Assembly: GCA_963204965.1 (NCBI GenBank)
Contig: CAUJKA010000206.1
Span: forward strand, 1 to 32,538
Reading direction: 5' to 3'
Origin: Planctomycetota bacterium
GTDB taxonomy: Bacteria > Planctomycetota > Planctomycetia > Pirellulales > Pirellulaceae
DNA length: 32,538 nucleotides
Shown: piece after piece, positions 1 through 7,303 of the stretch
Layout of the letters: each line of letters starts with the position of its first letter
Numbering within the stretch: the stretch's first letter is position 1
Position numbers and translations under genes: made by a program
The notes under the pieces: model-generated
The model's database searches: none
Told to the model about the DNA's origin: nothing
The model's input: the letters and a program-made list of their open reading frames with translations, nothing else

Positions 1-1313
1 CCGTCAGGCAGCAGATCGCCGAACTGGCTATCTTCGCTGTTACCAACGGGACGGTCCAAGCTGATCGGGTAACGGCTCATCGCCAATACTCGTCGAGCTT
101 CTTCAACGGTCGTTTCTGCGCGTCGAGCGGTTTCTTCCAGCGTTGGCTCGCGGCCTAGCTCTTGAAGCAACTGACGCGAAACGTTGCGGACTCGCGACAT
201 GGTCTCAACCATGTGGACTGGAATTCGAATCGTTCGGCTTTGGTCGGCAACTGCGCGGGTGATGGCTTGTCGAATCCACCAAGTCGCATAGGTACAGAAC
301 TTAAAGCCTCGACGATACTCGAACTTGTCCACAGCTCGCATCAAGCCTGCGTTACCTTCTTGGATTAGATCCAGGAAGCTCAGGCCACGGTTGCGATACT
401 TCTTGGCGATCGAAACTACCAAGCGCAAGTTACCTTCGGAAAGGTCTTTCTTGGCTCGTTGATACTCTTTGAATACGTCAGCGACCAACTTGACGCGATT
501 GCGAAGACTGCTTGGAGTCTCCTGAGTCGCCATCAAAAGTTCGCGGTATTCCTTGAGCAGTTCAGCGCGTTGCGCAGCCGATACGCGGTCGCCTTCCAAG
601 CGGTCGATCTCTTGCCGCAAGTGGTCGATGCGTCGGCTGAACTTAGCCAAGTCGTTCACGCGTGGCTCGAGTCGCTGAGTTCTTAGACCCAGTTCTTCGA
701 CCAAGCGAACGGCCTTACGGCGTCGTCGAGCCAATGCGGCCCAAGCTTCTTGGCGTCGTTGCAGTGGTTGCGAGCGGCTGAGGGCAACGCGGTAATCGCG
801 AGCGTTACGCTTCAGCAGTACATCCAGGGTTCGCAAGTTGTGAGGCAAGCGGCCAAGGATTTGATCTTTTTCAAGCTTATCGGTGACGGAGACTTGAACC
901 GTGCGATCGAAGGGAAGTTCGCCTGTGTGGACCCGCTTGAGGATCTTGTAGGCATACTGCATGACATAGTCACACTCAAGCAATTTGGTTCTGAAACGAC
1001 GGCGCGTGACTTCAATAGCCTTAGCCAAGCGGATTTCTTCGTCGCGTGTAAGCAACGGAATCTCGCCCATTTGAGTCAAATACATACGCACGGGGTCATC
1101 AGACCAAGTTTCCGCTTCTTCTTCAGCGGCGGCCAGCAGCTCTTCATCGCTATCAAGCTGAACCTCACCTTCAGCAGCCAAACCATCATCGTCGGGAATG
1201 TGGTCGACTACAGCATCCTCATCGTCCAGCGGAAGCTTCTGAAAGGTCTCCAGTGAATCTTCGCTAGCGCGTGGGGCTTCATCATCGAATTCGTCCAGCA
1301 ATACGTCGAACAA
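1..1313 (-). CDS. rpoD: Primary RNA polymerase sigma factor (sigma-70, RpoD/SigA), 3' end cut by window edge
   Basis: Housekeeping sigma factor that binds core RNA polymerase and directs promoter recognition. The reverse strand is open over 437 codons. An acidic N-terminus (about residues 1-70) precedes region 1.2 ([19 protein letters not shown], 72-90). A poorly conserved, charged stretch (about 105-285) follows. Region 2 begins at [16 protein letters not shown] (295-310) and includes the core-binding and -10 recognition signature [18 protein letters not shown] (337-354). Region 3 follows, up to [20 protein letters not shown] at the edge; region 4 lies outside the window. I chose the TTG at 1311-1313 because AGGAG sits 7 nt upstream and no better start lies in frame. 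The serine usually seen in FKFSTYATWW is cysteine here. Family assignment is very safe; that it is the primary rather than an alternative group-2 sigma is inferred from the motifs. Confidence 0.95.
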   Translation of the reverse strand, partial: MFDVLLDEFDDEAPRASEDSLETFQKLPLDDEDAVVDHIPDDDGLAAEGEVQLDSDEELLAAAEEEAETWSDDPVRMYLTQMGEIPLLTRDEEIRLAKAIEVTRRRFRTKLLECDYVMQYAYKILKRVHTGELPFDRTVQVSVTDKLEKDQILGRLPHNLRTLDVLLKRNARDYRVALSRSQPLQRRQEAWAALARRRRKAVRLVEELGLRTQRLEPRVNDLAKFSRRIDHLRQEIDRLEGDRVSAAQRAELLKEYRELLMATQETPSSLRNRVKLVADVFKEYQRAKKDLSEGNLRLVVSIAKKYRNRGLSFLDLIQEGNAGLMRAVDKFEYRRGFKFCTYATWWIRQAITRAVADQSRTIRIPVHMVETMSRVRNVSRQLLQELGREPTLEETARRAETTVEEARRVLAMSRYPISLDRPVGNSEDSQFGDLLPD

Positions 1314-1320
1314 GGCGTTA

Positions 1321-1325
1321 CTCCT
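1321..1325 (-). promoter_or_regulatory. Shine-Dalgarno site fixing the TTG start of the sigma factor
   Basis: AGGAG on the minus strand, 7 nt before the TTG codon at 1313. No in-frame ATG with a comparable site is present, so this decides the start. Confidence 0.6.
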
Positions 1326-1549
1326 GAGTTGCCAAAATGACCTAGTTGCTTCTTCTGAGAATGTCTATTCCAGGCGGTATGGTCGTTGGGTTAGCAGACT
1401 GATCACACTGGCATCGCAGCACAAGTGCTACAGTCGCTACTACTTCATATTAATTCAAATGTCTAACCGGCGGTGAACAAAACACTACCAACTCTACCAC
1501 TAAGGAACGACTCTTTCGCATCGAAACAACAAATTGTAAAAATTTGTGA

Positions 1550-1568
1550 TTAGGCAAAATTGACCGTC
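1550..1568 (+). repeat. Motif copy 1 of 3: TTAGGCAAAA-(N)-GACCGTC
   Basis: TTAGGCAAAATTGACCGTC. It shares the order TAGGCAAA followed by GACCG with the copies at 1626-1644 (same strand) and 1975-1996 (opposite strand). Possible binding site of an unknown regulator; function is not shown by the sequence. Confidence 0.4.
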
Positions 1569-1625
1569 AATGCCGCAGAAAGGGCGCAGCGCCACAATGC
1601 AGGGTTGGCGCAGACTCTAACATGG

Positions 1626-1644
1626 CTAGGCAAACGACCGGTCT
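1626..1644 (+). repeat. Motif copy 2 of 3: CTAGGCAAAC-GACCGGTCT
   Basis: CTAGGCAAACGACCGGTCT. Same two-part motif as at 1550-1568 and, inverted, at 1975-1996. The GACCGGTC half is itself an 8-bp palindrome. Confidence 0.4.
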
Positions 1645-1973
1645 CCTCAATCAAGTTCTGCTGAATGGGTGGAGGGCATGCACGTTTGGCTTCGCCCAAC
1701 AATCACCTGATTTCATTCAACCCAACTCGATCTACGCCCCTAATTTGCCACCAACGCCGGACATCAACCCGACACATCCTTCAGCGTCGCTACTGCGCAG
1801 CCGTTGATTGTTGGCTCAAATCAAGATAACTCGGAACAACTGAACAAACTCAGTCGTCGCGGAACGCTCTGAAGTAGAATTGCAAGCGAACTGTGCGTGC
1901 GCCTACAACGTATGCTCTACAGCCGATTAGGTTGGCTCGCCAAAAGTGAGAAATCACCCCCGTGTCGTCAATT

Positions 1974-1996
1974 TAGACCGGTCTAGTTTTGCCTAG
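1974..1996 (-). repeat. Motif copy 3 of 3 (inverted), with a 12-bp palindrome
   Basis: Read on the minus strand this is CTAGGCAAA, 3 nt, then AGACCGGTCTA. It is an inverted counterpart of the copy at 1626-1644. The part TAGACCGGTCTA (1974-1985) is a perfect 12-bp palindrome, as expected for a dimeric DNA-binding protein site. A related half, GGTCTAGT, recurs near 2171 just before the zinc-ribbon gene. Confidence 0.4.
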
Positions 1997-2106
1997 GCGA
2001 ACCCAATTCCCCGTGTTCCGTCAACAGGTTAGGCGAGCTGTTCGTGCCCTACCCTCCCGTTGACCGTGTTACCATCCCGCTTGTTTCCTACGTGCGGAGG
2101 GTCGAA

Positions 2107-2148
2107 ATGTCTCGCTTGTTGAAGGCTTTCCATTTCGAGGTCAACTAA
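2107..2148 (+). CDS. Possible 13-residue leader peptide with strong ribosome site
   Basis: ATG at 2107 opens a 13-codon frame (MSRLLKAFHFEVN) ending at TAA 2146-2148. A near-perfect GGAGGG stands about 5 nt upstream, better than the site of the zinc-ribbon gene at 2226. The start region TCGAAATG (2102-2109) is exactly complementary to CATTTCGA (2131-2138), so the start codon could be folded into a hairpin. It may be a small leader ORF upstream of 2226 or a chance occurrence; no family is recognised. Confidence 0.25.
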   Translation: MSRLLKAFHFEVN

Positions 2149-2225
2149 TTTTAACTACCCTACTAGGCTGGTCTAGTGTCTTCGCCACAATACTTTCGTC
2201 ATCTCACCGGGAAAAGTAGGAAATC

Positions 2226-2768
2226 ATGGATCGTTTGTTAAGTTGTGCCTGTGGCGAAAAGATTGTCGTTTCTCAAGCTCAAGCGGGGCAACAAGTCTCG
2301 TGTGGATCTTGTGGTGCAGTCGTTCAAGTCCCCACGCTGCGGGGGTTATCCGAGCTTCCACTCGCCCTAGGCACACTACTACCTAAAGCAGGTGCTACGA
2401 CGGACACTTGGAGTTGGCGAGGTCCAGTGATGGCAGCTTGCCTAGCTGGAGTCTTGGGTTTTGGGATCTTTTCGGCTCGAGAGTTCAACTTCTATCGACT
2501 GACCAGAACCAACATGAATGCGGCGATCCACATCCAGGCCGAAACAGAAGGCGTCGACGAGATGAGCCCCGATGCTCTGCTGACGCTTTGGGACGACTAT
2601 TCGAAACTCTCGCTCGGTCCCAAGCGACCACCTGCATACAAGCAATACAACGATTTCTCTGACAAGTCGTTTCGAGCTGGCTCGATCACGGCAGCCGTCA
2701 CTGCGTTGCTTGCAGTTATTGCCGCAGGCATGGTTTGGTCGGCAAAGAAGGCCAAACGCGCAGCGTAG
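2226..2768 (+). CDS. Hypothetical membrane protein with N-terminal zinc ribbon
   Basis: I do not recognise a named family. The 180-residue product opens with a compact zinc-ribbon-like pattern: C7-x-C9, then C26-x2-C29, in a short domain that ends near residue 37. A hydrophobic segment at about 66-84 (VMAACLAGVLGFGIFSA) and a second at about 151-171 (AGSITAAVTALLAVIAAGMV) look like transmembrane helices. They enclose a polar loop of about 65 residues, and the protein ends in a lysine/arginine-rich tail. Short zinc ribbons in front of membrane helices are common in planctomycete proteins of unknown role. The gene stands alone on this strand after a long intergenic region, with the methyltransferase convergent. 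A role in sensing or protein contacts would be a guess. Confidence 0.75.
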   Translation: MDRLLSCACGEKIVVSQAQAGQQVSCGSCGAVVQVPTLRGLSELPLALGTLLPKAGATTDTWSWRGPVMAACLAGVLGFGIFSAREFNFYRLTRTNMNAAIHIQAETEGVDEMSPDALLTLWDDYSKLSLGPKRPPAYKQYNDFSDKSFRAGSITAAVTALLAVIAAGMVWSAKKAKRAA

Positions 2769-2839
2769 CTAGTTGAGCATAAAGAGCTGAGCGAGGCATC
2801 GGACGCCTTAACAACAGCTATGGTGTTGGAGTTGCAAGC

Positions 2840-3622
2840 TTAAAGTCGTTTGAAAACGGTGATGACATCTTGAGTCGCACCGTTGATTAGGTTTGGCTTA
2901 TCGATCTCATAGCCAAAATCGAAGTAGTCTACGGGTTCCCACAGATCGGCAACCGACTTCTTCAGAGATTGAAACTGCTTCAGCGTGTACGATCGCAAGC
3001 GAAGAACATCGTTGATCTTCAGCGTTTCAGTCGGTGTGTAGATGTCGAAGCGGATTCCGAAGCACTCTAGTCGTTTCTTGGCGTCCTTTGAAACGGGCCA
3101 CATCTGGGTGTTGATGGTTGTTTGCCCTCGCTTTGCCGACCAGGCTTCTTCGTCGTCGGCTTCACCATGAGTTGGTGTCAGGTGGAACCCGAGCACATAA
3201 ATGCCGCCGGTTCGAATCGCGTTGGCCATCGATACTAAGTGTCCTTTGGCCGCATCTTCGCTCAGGAGGTGGCGAAAGCTGTTGATCGTATTGAAGCCGA
3301 CGTCAAACGGTTTCTCAACTTCGAAGTCGGACATGTCGCCCACTTGGACTCGTCCCTTGAGTTTCAAGCGTTTGAGTCGAGCGTTGCAGAAGTCGACTGC
3401 CTTGTCGTTCAAGTCGATGCCGCCGACGTCGTAGCCTTCCTTACCCAAGCGATAGAGCAAGCGACCTGTTCCGCATGCAGGTTCGAACAATCGCTTGACG
3501 CGACCCTTCACGTACTTTTTGAAACAGCCTTTCAAAAAGTTCATTTCAGCGGTGGTGTCACTGCCGAAAACGAGGTCGTAATACTTGGGAAAGTCGTAGA
3601 TGCTGGCTTTTGTAGTTTTCAT
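2840..3622 (-). CDS. Class I SAM-dependent methyltransferase
   Basis: 260 residues with the class I Rossmann methyltransferase core. Motif I is FEPACGTGRL (about 46-55), the SAM glycine loop. The acidic end of strand 2 is in GGIDLND (D70), followed by QVGDMSDF (93-100, adenine side) and the motif IV region FDVGFNTINSFRHL (about 106-119). The start YDFPKYYDLVFG resembles small-molecule methyltransferases of the Methyltransf_25 type, in which the N-terminal Tyr-rich segment caps the site. The substrate cannot be told. The frame can be extended 9 codons to a GTG at 3649, but the ATG at 3622 is the more likely start; neither has a clear ribosome site. Divergent from the DinB-like gene, with only about 100 bp between. 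Confidence 0.85.
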   Translation of the reverse strand: MKTTKASIYDFPKYYDLVFGSDTTAEMNFLKGCFKKYVKGRVKRLFEPACGTGRLLYRLGKEGYDVGGIDLNDKAVDFCNARLKRLKLKGRVQVGDMSDFEVEKPFDVGFNTINSFRHLLSEDAAKGHLVSMANAIRTGGIYVLGFHLTPTHGEADDEEAWSAKRGQTTINTQMWPVSKDAKKRLECFGIRFDIYTPTETLKINDVLRLRSYTLKQFQSLKKSVADLWEPVDYFDFGYEIDKPNLINGATQDVITVFKRL

Positions 3623-3722
3623 GGGCAGACATCGTGGCCATAATCTCACAAATCGTCAAGAGCCGACCCGCTAGCAGCGTACGATAGAAGACTTTTTTGA
3701 CGCCTACACCGAAAGTTCAATC

Positions 3723-4274
3723 ATGGATTCTTTCCTAAGCCTGCCAGGCGATTCGTTGGATGATAACCAGCTTGTTTGTCTTCGCGATCAAGCCCTTAAT
3801 CAACATCAGTGGGCGCGGCAGTACGCATTACAGTTAATCCAGTCTGTTCCCGACGAACTTTGGTACAAGGTGCCCGAGGGAATGTCGACTCATCTGGCTT
3901 GGCAAGTCGGACACTTGGCGGTATCGCAATACGGCCTGATGCTCTTCCGACAACGCGGCCGCGCCGAAGGGGATGTCGAATTGATGCCAGGCTGGCTGAG
4001 AAAACAATTTGGTCGAGGCTCACAACCGATGGCCGCCAGTGATTCCGCTCCGAAGCCTGCGGAGCTGCTGGAAAGGCTGACGCAAATACATCAGCAGTCG
4101 ATCGCCGAAGTCGCGAAGCTTTCAGCCGCGACTTTGAAAGAGCCCTGCGACATGCCCTACTGCGTGTATCCGATCAAGCTGGGAGCATTGATGTTTGCTC
4201 CGATTCATGAAGGCATCCATGCAGGACAGATCGGTTTGGTCCGTCGTGGTCTTGGTCTCGATCCCATACGATAA
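3723..4274 (+). CDS. DinB-family protein
   Basis: 183 residues, the usual size of DinB/YfiT-like four-helix bundle proteins. These carry a metal bound by three histidines; some members are thiol-dependent transferases or bacillithiol enzymes, but many have no known activity. The pattern is visible: HLAWQVGHLA (H57, H64) on helix 2 and PIHEGIHAGQIG (H162, H166) on the last helix, the latter being the typical DinB HxxxH ending. First gene of a probable operon with the LapA-like gene (11 bases downstream) and the nitroreductase. The AAAGG that serves the next gene begins inside this gene's TAA stop. Confidence 0.8.
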   Translation: MDSFLSLPGDSLDDNQLVCLRDQALNQHQWARQYALQLIQSVPDELWYKVPEGMSTHLAWQVGHLAVSQYGLMLFRQRGRAEGDVELMPGWLRKQFGRGSQPMAASDSAPKPAELLERLTQIHQQSIAEVAKLSAATLKEPCDMPYCVYPIKLGALMFAPIHEGIHAGQIGLVRRGLGLDPIR

Positions 4275-4285
4275 AGGCGTAGACG

Positions 4286-4564
4286 ATGCTTCGCAAATTG
4301 AAGTGGATCTGCTTTGGGTTATTGCTTTTGCTCATTATGATTCTGTGCCTACAGAATCTCACTACGATACAGCTACATTTCCTATTCACTAAAGTAGAGC
4401 TGCCGCAAGCGATCGTCATCCTGCTCGTGCTGTTAATTGGCTTCGCGATGGGAATTTTGGCCAGCACTTTGTGGAAGTATCGCGCCTGGCGAGCTCGTGC
4501 TCAACAGGAAAAGCTCCAGCAACAAAAGAAACAACAAGAAACGAATAAAGAGAGTACGACATGA
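4286..4564 (+). CDS. LapA-like (DUF1049) small inner-membrane protein
   Basis: 92 residues with the LapA domain layout. A first membrane helix (about 5-25, ICFGLLLLLIMILCLQN) is followed by a short polar turn. A second helix (about 41-62, PQAIVILLVLLIGFAMGIL) runs into a basic/glutamine-rich coiled tail (KYRAWRARAQQEKLQQQKKQQ). In proteobacteria LapA takes part in lipopolysaccharide assembly together with LapB; no LapB is seen here, so that role is not shown. AAAGG at 4273-4277 lies 8 nt before the ATG. The last four bases (ATGA) overlap the start of the nitroreductase gene, so translation is probably coupled. Confidence 0.75.
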   Translation: MLRKLKWICFGLLLLLIMILCLQNLTTIQLHFLFTKVELPQAIVILLVLLIGFAMGILASTLWKYRAWRARAQQEKLQQQKKQQETNKESTT

Positions 4565-5199
4565 GCATTCCAGCAGATACCGTTGTCAGCCAGCTTCAGT
4601 GGCGCTATGCAGTTAAGAAATTTGATTCCACCAAGAAGATTGACGCACCTACGTGGCAAGCGCTGGAGCAAGCGTTGATTCTCAGTCCTAGCAGCTATGG
4701 CTTACAGCCTTGGCGATTCTTGGTGGTGACCGCTGCCGATGTGAAGTCGCAGATGCCCGCTCTATCGTGGAATCAGACTCAGCCTCAAGACTGTTCGCAC
4801 ATGGTGGTCTTCACTGCCAGAGAAAACCTGGATGCGGCTTACTTGGATAACTACATCGCTTACACTGAGTCCTCGCGTGGACTTGCGCCGGGAACCCTGG
4901 CAGGCTTTAGGAAGATGTTGGCATCGTCAGTTGAGTCGATGCATTCGCATTTCGACTGGAACTGCCGACAAGTCTATATTGCTTTAGGCCAGTTGATGGC
5001 TGCGGCTGCCATGGTGGGTGTGGATAGTTGTCCGATGGAAGGCATTTCGGCCGAAGGCTACGACAAATTGCTCGGACTATCTGGAAGTGGTTATCGCACT
5101 GTCGTTGGATGTGCGTTGGGTTACCGCGATCCGTCCGATGCATACGCTTCAGCCAAGAAGGTGAGATTCGCAACGGAGATGGTGTTGCAGCGAGTCTAG
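4561..5199 (+). CDS. Nitroreductase-family NAD(P)H-dependent FMN oxidoreductase
   Basis: 212 residues, typical of NfsB-like nitroreductases, which are FMN-binding homodimers that use NAD(P)H to reduce nitro compounds, quinones or similar acceptors. The N-terminal FMN phosphate segment WRYAVKKFD (about 14-22) and the SPSSYGLQPWRFLVV motif (about 43-57) are clear. The region QVYIALGQLMAAAAMVGVDSCPMEG (about 137-161) is the usual second FMN-binding helix and loop. It overlaps the upstream LapA-like gene by 4 bp and ends the DinB-LapA-nitroreductase cluster. The physiological substrate is unknown. Confidence 0.88.
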   Translation: MSIPADTVVSQLQWRYAVKKFDSTKKIDAPTWQALEQALILSPSSYGLQPWRFLVVTAADVKSQMPALSWNQTQPQDCSHMVVFTARENLDAAYLDNYIAYTESSRGLAPGTLAGFRKMLASSVESMHSHFDWNCRQVYIALGQLMAAAAMVGVDSCPMEGISAEGYDKLLGLSGSGYRTVVGCALGYRDPSDAYASAKKVRFATEMVLQRV

Positions 5200-5268
5200 T
5201 TCGCGGCTGAACTCAAAAACAAATCCGCCCTGACCGCTTCAGGCCAATGCAATGACGGCATAAGTTGC

Positions 5269-5274
5269 TTGACA
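5269..5274 (+). promoter_or_regulatory. Isolated TTGACA, weak promoter candidate for the TolC-like gene
   Basis: A perfect -35 hexamer in the 215-bp gap before the TolC-like gene. At 16-18 bp spacing I find no good -10 box (CAATGG at 17 bp), so this is only a weak candidate. Confidence 0.25.
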
Positions 5275-5414
5275 TTTACGCTTTGGTCTGACAATGGTGT
5301 CATTGCTCAACTTGCCTAAGCCGAGCGTCCGTAACGCACGAACAATTTAGACCGCATCATAGATGCTCGCTCGTTCAGTCAACTGGTTGTTTGTGGACGA
5401 TAGAGGCATCTATC

Positions 5415-7142
5415 ATGCGAAAAACTACTGGCTGCAACAATCTACGACGACTAGCGGTTCAATCCAATGTTGGGCACCTACGGCTGCACGCTGCGGTGGC
5501 GGTGGGTCTGTTATGCGTAGTAGGCTGCCAGTCCGGTTCTGGATTACAGAGATTTGGGTTGTTGCGTAGCTCATCGTCCCAGTTGCCCTCAAAGAAGGAC
5601 GGGTTGATTGCCACGTCTAAGCCAGCACCCGCGACCAAGCCAGTAACATCACCAGAAGTATCCAAGCTCTCGCTTGCCGCATATGAGGCTGATGTTGAAA
5701 CGTCCAGCAACGCGGCTATCAAAACCACAGAGTTAGAAACACCGTCTACAGAGCTTCTGCTTGCTTCGCGTCGAACTGCAGTTACAGAAGCAGTGAAGTT
5801 CGACTTTACACAGCAACCATCACGGACGACTGCGAGCGACGAGTCCGCTGTTGATGCTAAAGGTAGTGCAAAAGTTGGTGAGGATTCGTCAGCTTCGGAT
5901 TCCAACAAGAACTCGAAGGCTGGTGTGGCTACAACCGATTCAATTGCAGATCCAGCATCCATGGCTGAATCGACAATGAATTTGGAGTCGCTTGAGGCTA
6001 TTGCACTCAGCAGTAATCCTTCCATTGCTCAGCAGCAAGCGATTGTCGAATCGATGCGAGGTCGTTGGGTTCAAGCGGGGTTGCGACCAAATCCGTCCTT
6101 AGGATTTAGCGGTCAGCAATTGTTCAGCAATGGACAAGCCGAACAAATTGGCCTGTACGCGGGACAGCGCGTCATTCGAACTGAGAAGCTAACGGCGAGC
6201 CAGATTGTGGTCTGCCGTGAAATGGATGTTGCCATGCAACAACTCGCTACGCAGCAGCAGCGAGTCCTGACCGATGTTCGATTGAGATTTTACGAAGTCT
6301 TGATTGCTCAACGTCGCAAACAAGTCACCGAAGAACTTGTGAAGATCGCACAAGAGAGTCTCAATAAGACGAACTCGCTACTCGAAGCTGAACTCGGTAC
6401 CAAGATCGATGTGCTTCGATCCACCGTGGAGCTACAGGAAAGCAAACTGCAGCTCGAAACAGCCAAGAACCAACTGGAAGCCGCTTGGAAGCAATTAGCA
6501 GCGGTCGTCGGTCAGCCAGGTCTACCCGTCGAGACCATTCGAGGCAACGTCGATCCGCAAATTGAACTAGAAGCCGAATCACTTCGTCGGCAACTGTTGG
6601 CGGAGAGCCCAGAAATTGTAACCACAGTCGCCGAACAGCAACGTGCACACGCTCAACTGCATCGAGCTATGGTTGAGCCCTTGCCCGATGTTGATGTGCA
6701 ATCGATTGTGCAATACGACAATGCTACACGAGGTCCCAACGCTAGTCTGCAAGTCAGCATGCCAATCCCATTCTGTAACAAGAACCAGGGAGCGATCGCT
6801 GAAGCTCGCATGCAACTGATCGCTGCTCAGTTCGCTCAGCAGAAGATGGAACTTGGATTGCAAGAACGCCTAGCCTCGGCTTGGCAACGTTACCAGTCAG
6901 CACTGGCGCAGGTCAAAGGCTTTTCTGCCGAGGATGGAATTCTGCAAAACAGCCGCAAGACATTGGACCTGATTCGCAAGGCCTACGACGCTGGCGAAAT
7001 CGGCTCTCTTGAGCTAATCACTGCTCAACGAATCTACTCGCAAACAAGTTTGCAGTACCTGAGCGCCCTGTCGGATTACTGGGCGGCTAAGATCGAGCTG
7101 GAAGGCCAACTGCTCAAGGGCAGCCTTCAGAATCAGCAATAG
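5415..7142 (+). CDS. TolC/CzcC-like outer-membrane efflux lipoprotein
   Basis: 575-residue outer-membrane channel subunit of the TolC family, the exit duct of tripartite efflux or type I secretion systems. A basic N-terminus and hydrophobic stretch end in the lipobox CVVGC (acceptor Cys38), so it is probably a lipoprotein like CusC/OprM. Residues about 39-185 are Ser/Thr/Ala/Lys-rich and look disordered, which is unusual for the family. The TolC repeat region begins near MNLESLEAIALSSNPSI (188-204). It shows two long coiled-coil stretches (for example EELVKIAQESLNKTNSLLEA and QESKLQLETAKNQLEAAW) and the PNPSLGFS strand start. The ATG at 5415 is preferred over a TTG at 5391 because AGAGG lies 8 nt before it. 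No membrane-fusion or RND gene adjoins it; the RND fragment at the right edge is 23 kb away on the other strand. Confidence 0.87.
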   Translation: MRKTTGCNNLRRLAVQSNVGHLRLHAAVAVGLLCVVGCQSGSGLQRFGLLRSSSSQLPSKKDGLIATSKPAPATKPVTSPEVSKLSLAAYEADVETSSNAAIKTTELETPSTELLLASRRTAVTEAVKFDFTQQPSRTTASDESAVDAKGSAKVGEDSSASDSNKNSKAGVATTDSIADPASMAESTMNLESLEAIALSSNPSIAQQQAIVESMRGRWVQAGLRPNPSLGFSGQQLFSNGQAEQIGLYAGQRVIRTEKLTASQIVVCREMDVAMQQLATQQQRVLTDVRLRFYEVLIAQRRKQVTEELVKIAQESLNKTNSLLEAELGTKIDVLRSTVELQESKLQLETAKNQLEAAWKQLAAVVGQPGLPVETIRGNVDPQIELEAESLRRQLLAESPEIVTTVAEQQRAHAQLHRAMVEPLPDVDVQSIVQYDNATRGPNASLQVSMPIPFCNKNQGAIAEARMQLIAAQFAQQKMELGLQERLASAWQRYQSALAQVKGFSAEDGILQNSRKTLDLIRKAYDAGEIGSLELITAQRIYSQTSLQYLSALSDYWAAKIELEGQLLKGSLQNQQ

Positions 7143-7180
7143 ACAAGATTCTAGCGTTGGTGGTTGCCCTTTGGTTTTAA

Positions 7181-7235
7181 GGCCGAAGGCCTGGGCCAGG
7201 TAAATCGCTGGTCCTTCGGCCCGAAATCCCAGAAA
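7181..7235 (+). repeat. Intergenic palindromic repeat, copy A
   Basis: GGCCGAAGG (7181-7189) pairs with CCTTCGGCC (7213-7221). The last 45 bases (7191-7235) match the reverse complement of 9416-9460 at 41 of 45 positions by my alignment. This is a dispersed palindromic (REP-like) element. It lies between the TolC-like and sulfatase genes and could also act as a transcript end. Confidence 0.7.
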
Positions 7236-7303
7236 TATCGAGTCTGTGTACAATAACGTCCTGATGACTTTCTACTGAAGATGGTTCGTTGGGAATTCTC
7301 TAG

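Larger units (their letters stand above)
1314..2225. other. Long intergenic region between the sigma factor and the zinc-ribbon gene
   Basis: About 910 bases without a convincing long gene. It should hold the divergent promoters of the sigma factor (-) and the zinc-ribbon protein (+). The part around 1490-1560 is AT-rich and contains TACAAT on the minus strand, but I find no well-spaced -35 box. Three related motif copies (1550-1568, 1626-1644, 1975-1996), a 12-bp palindrome (1974-1985) and a possible tiny ORF (2107-2148) are listed separately. The 61-codon open frame at 1622-1807 shows no ribosome site and no recognisable protein character. Confidence 0.6.

Noticed and set aside
162..1256. 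Several plus-strand open frames at the left end (up to 168 codons)
   Set aside because: They lie opposite the sigma factor gene, whose reverse-strand frame has full sigma-70 motifs.
1622..1807. 61-codon plus-strand frame in the long intergenic gap
   Set aside because: No ribosome site, low-complexity composition and no recognisable protein character.
5459..6025. 188-codon minus-strand frame inside the TolC-like gene
   Set aside because: Shadow of the Ser/Thr-rich segment on the other strand; the plus-strand frame has the lipobox and TolC core.
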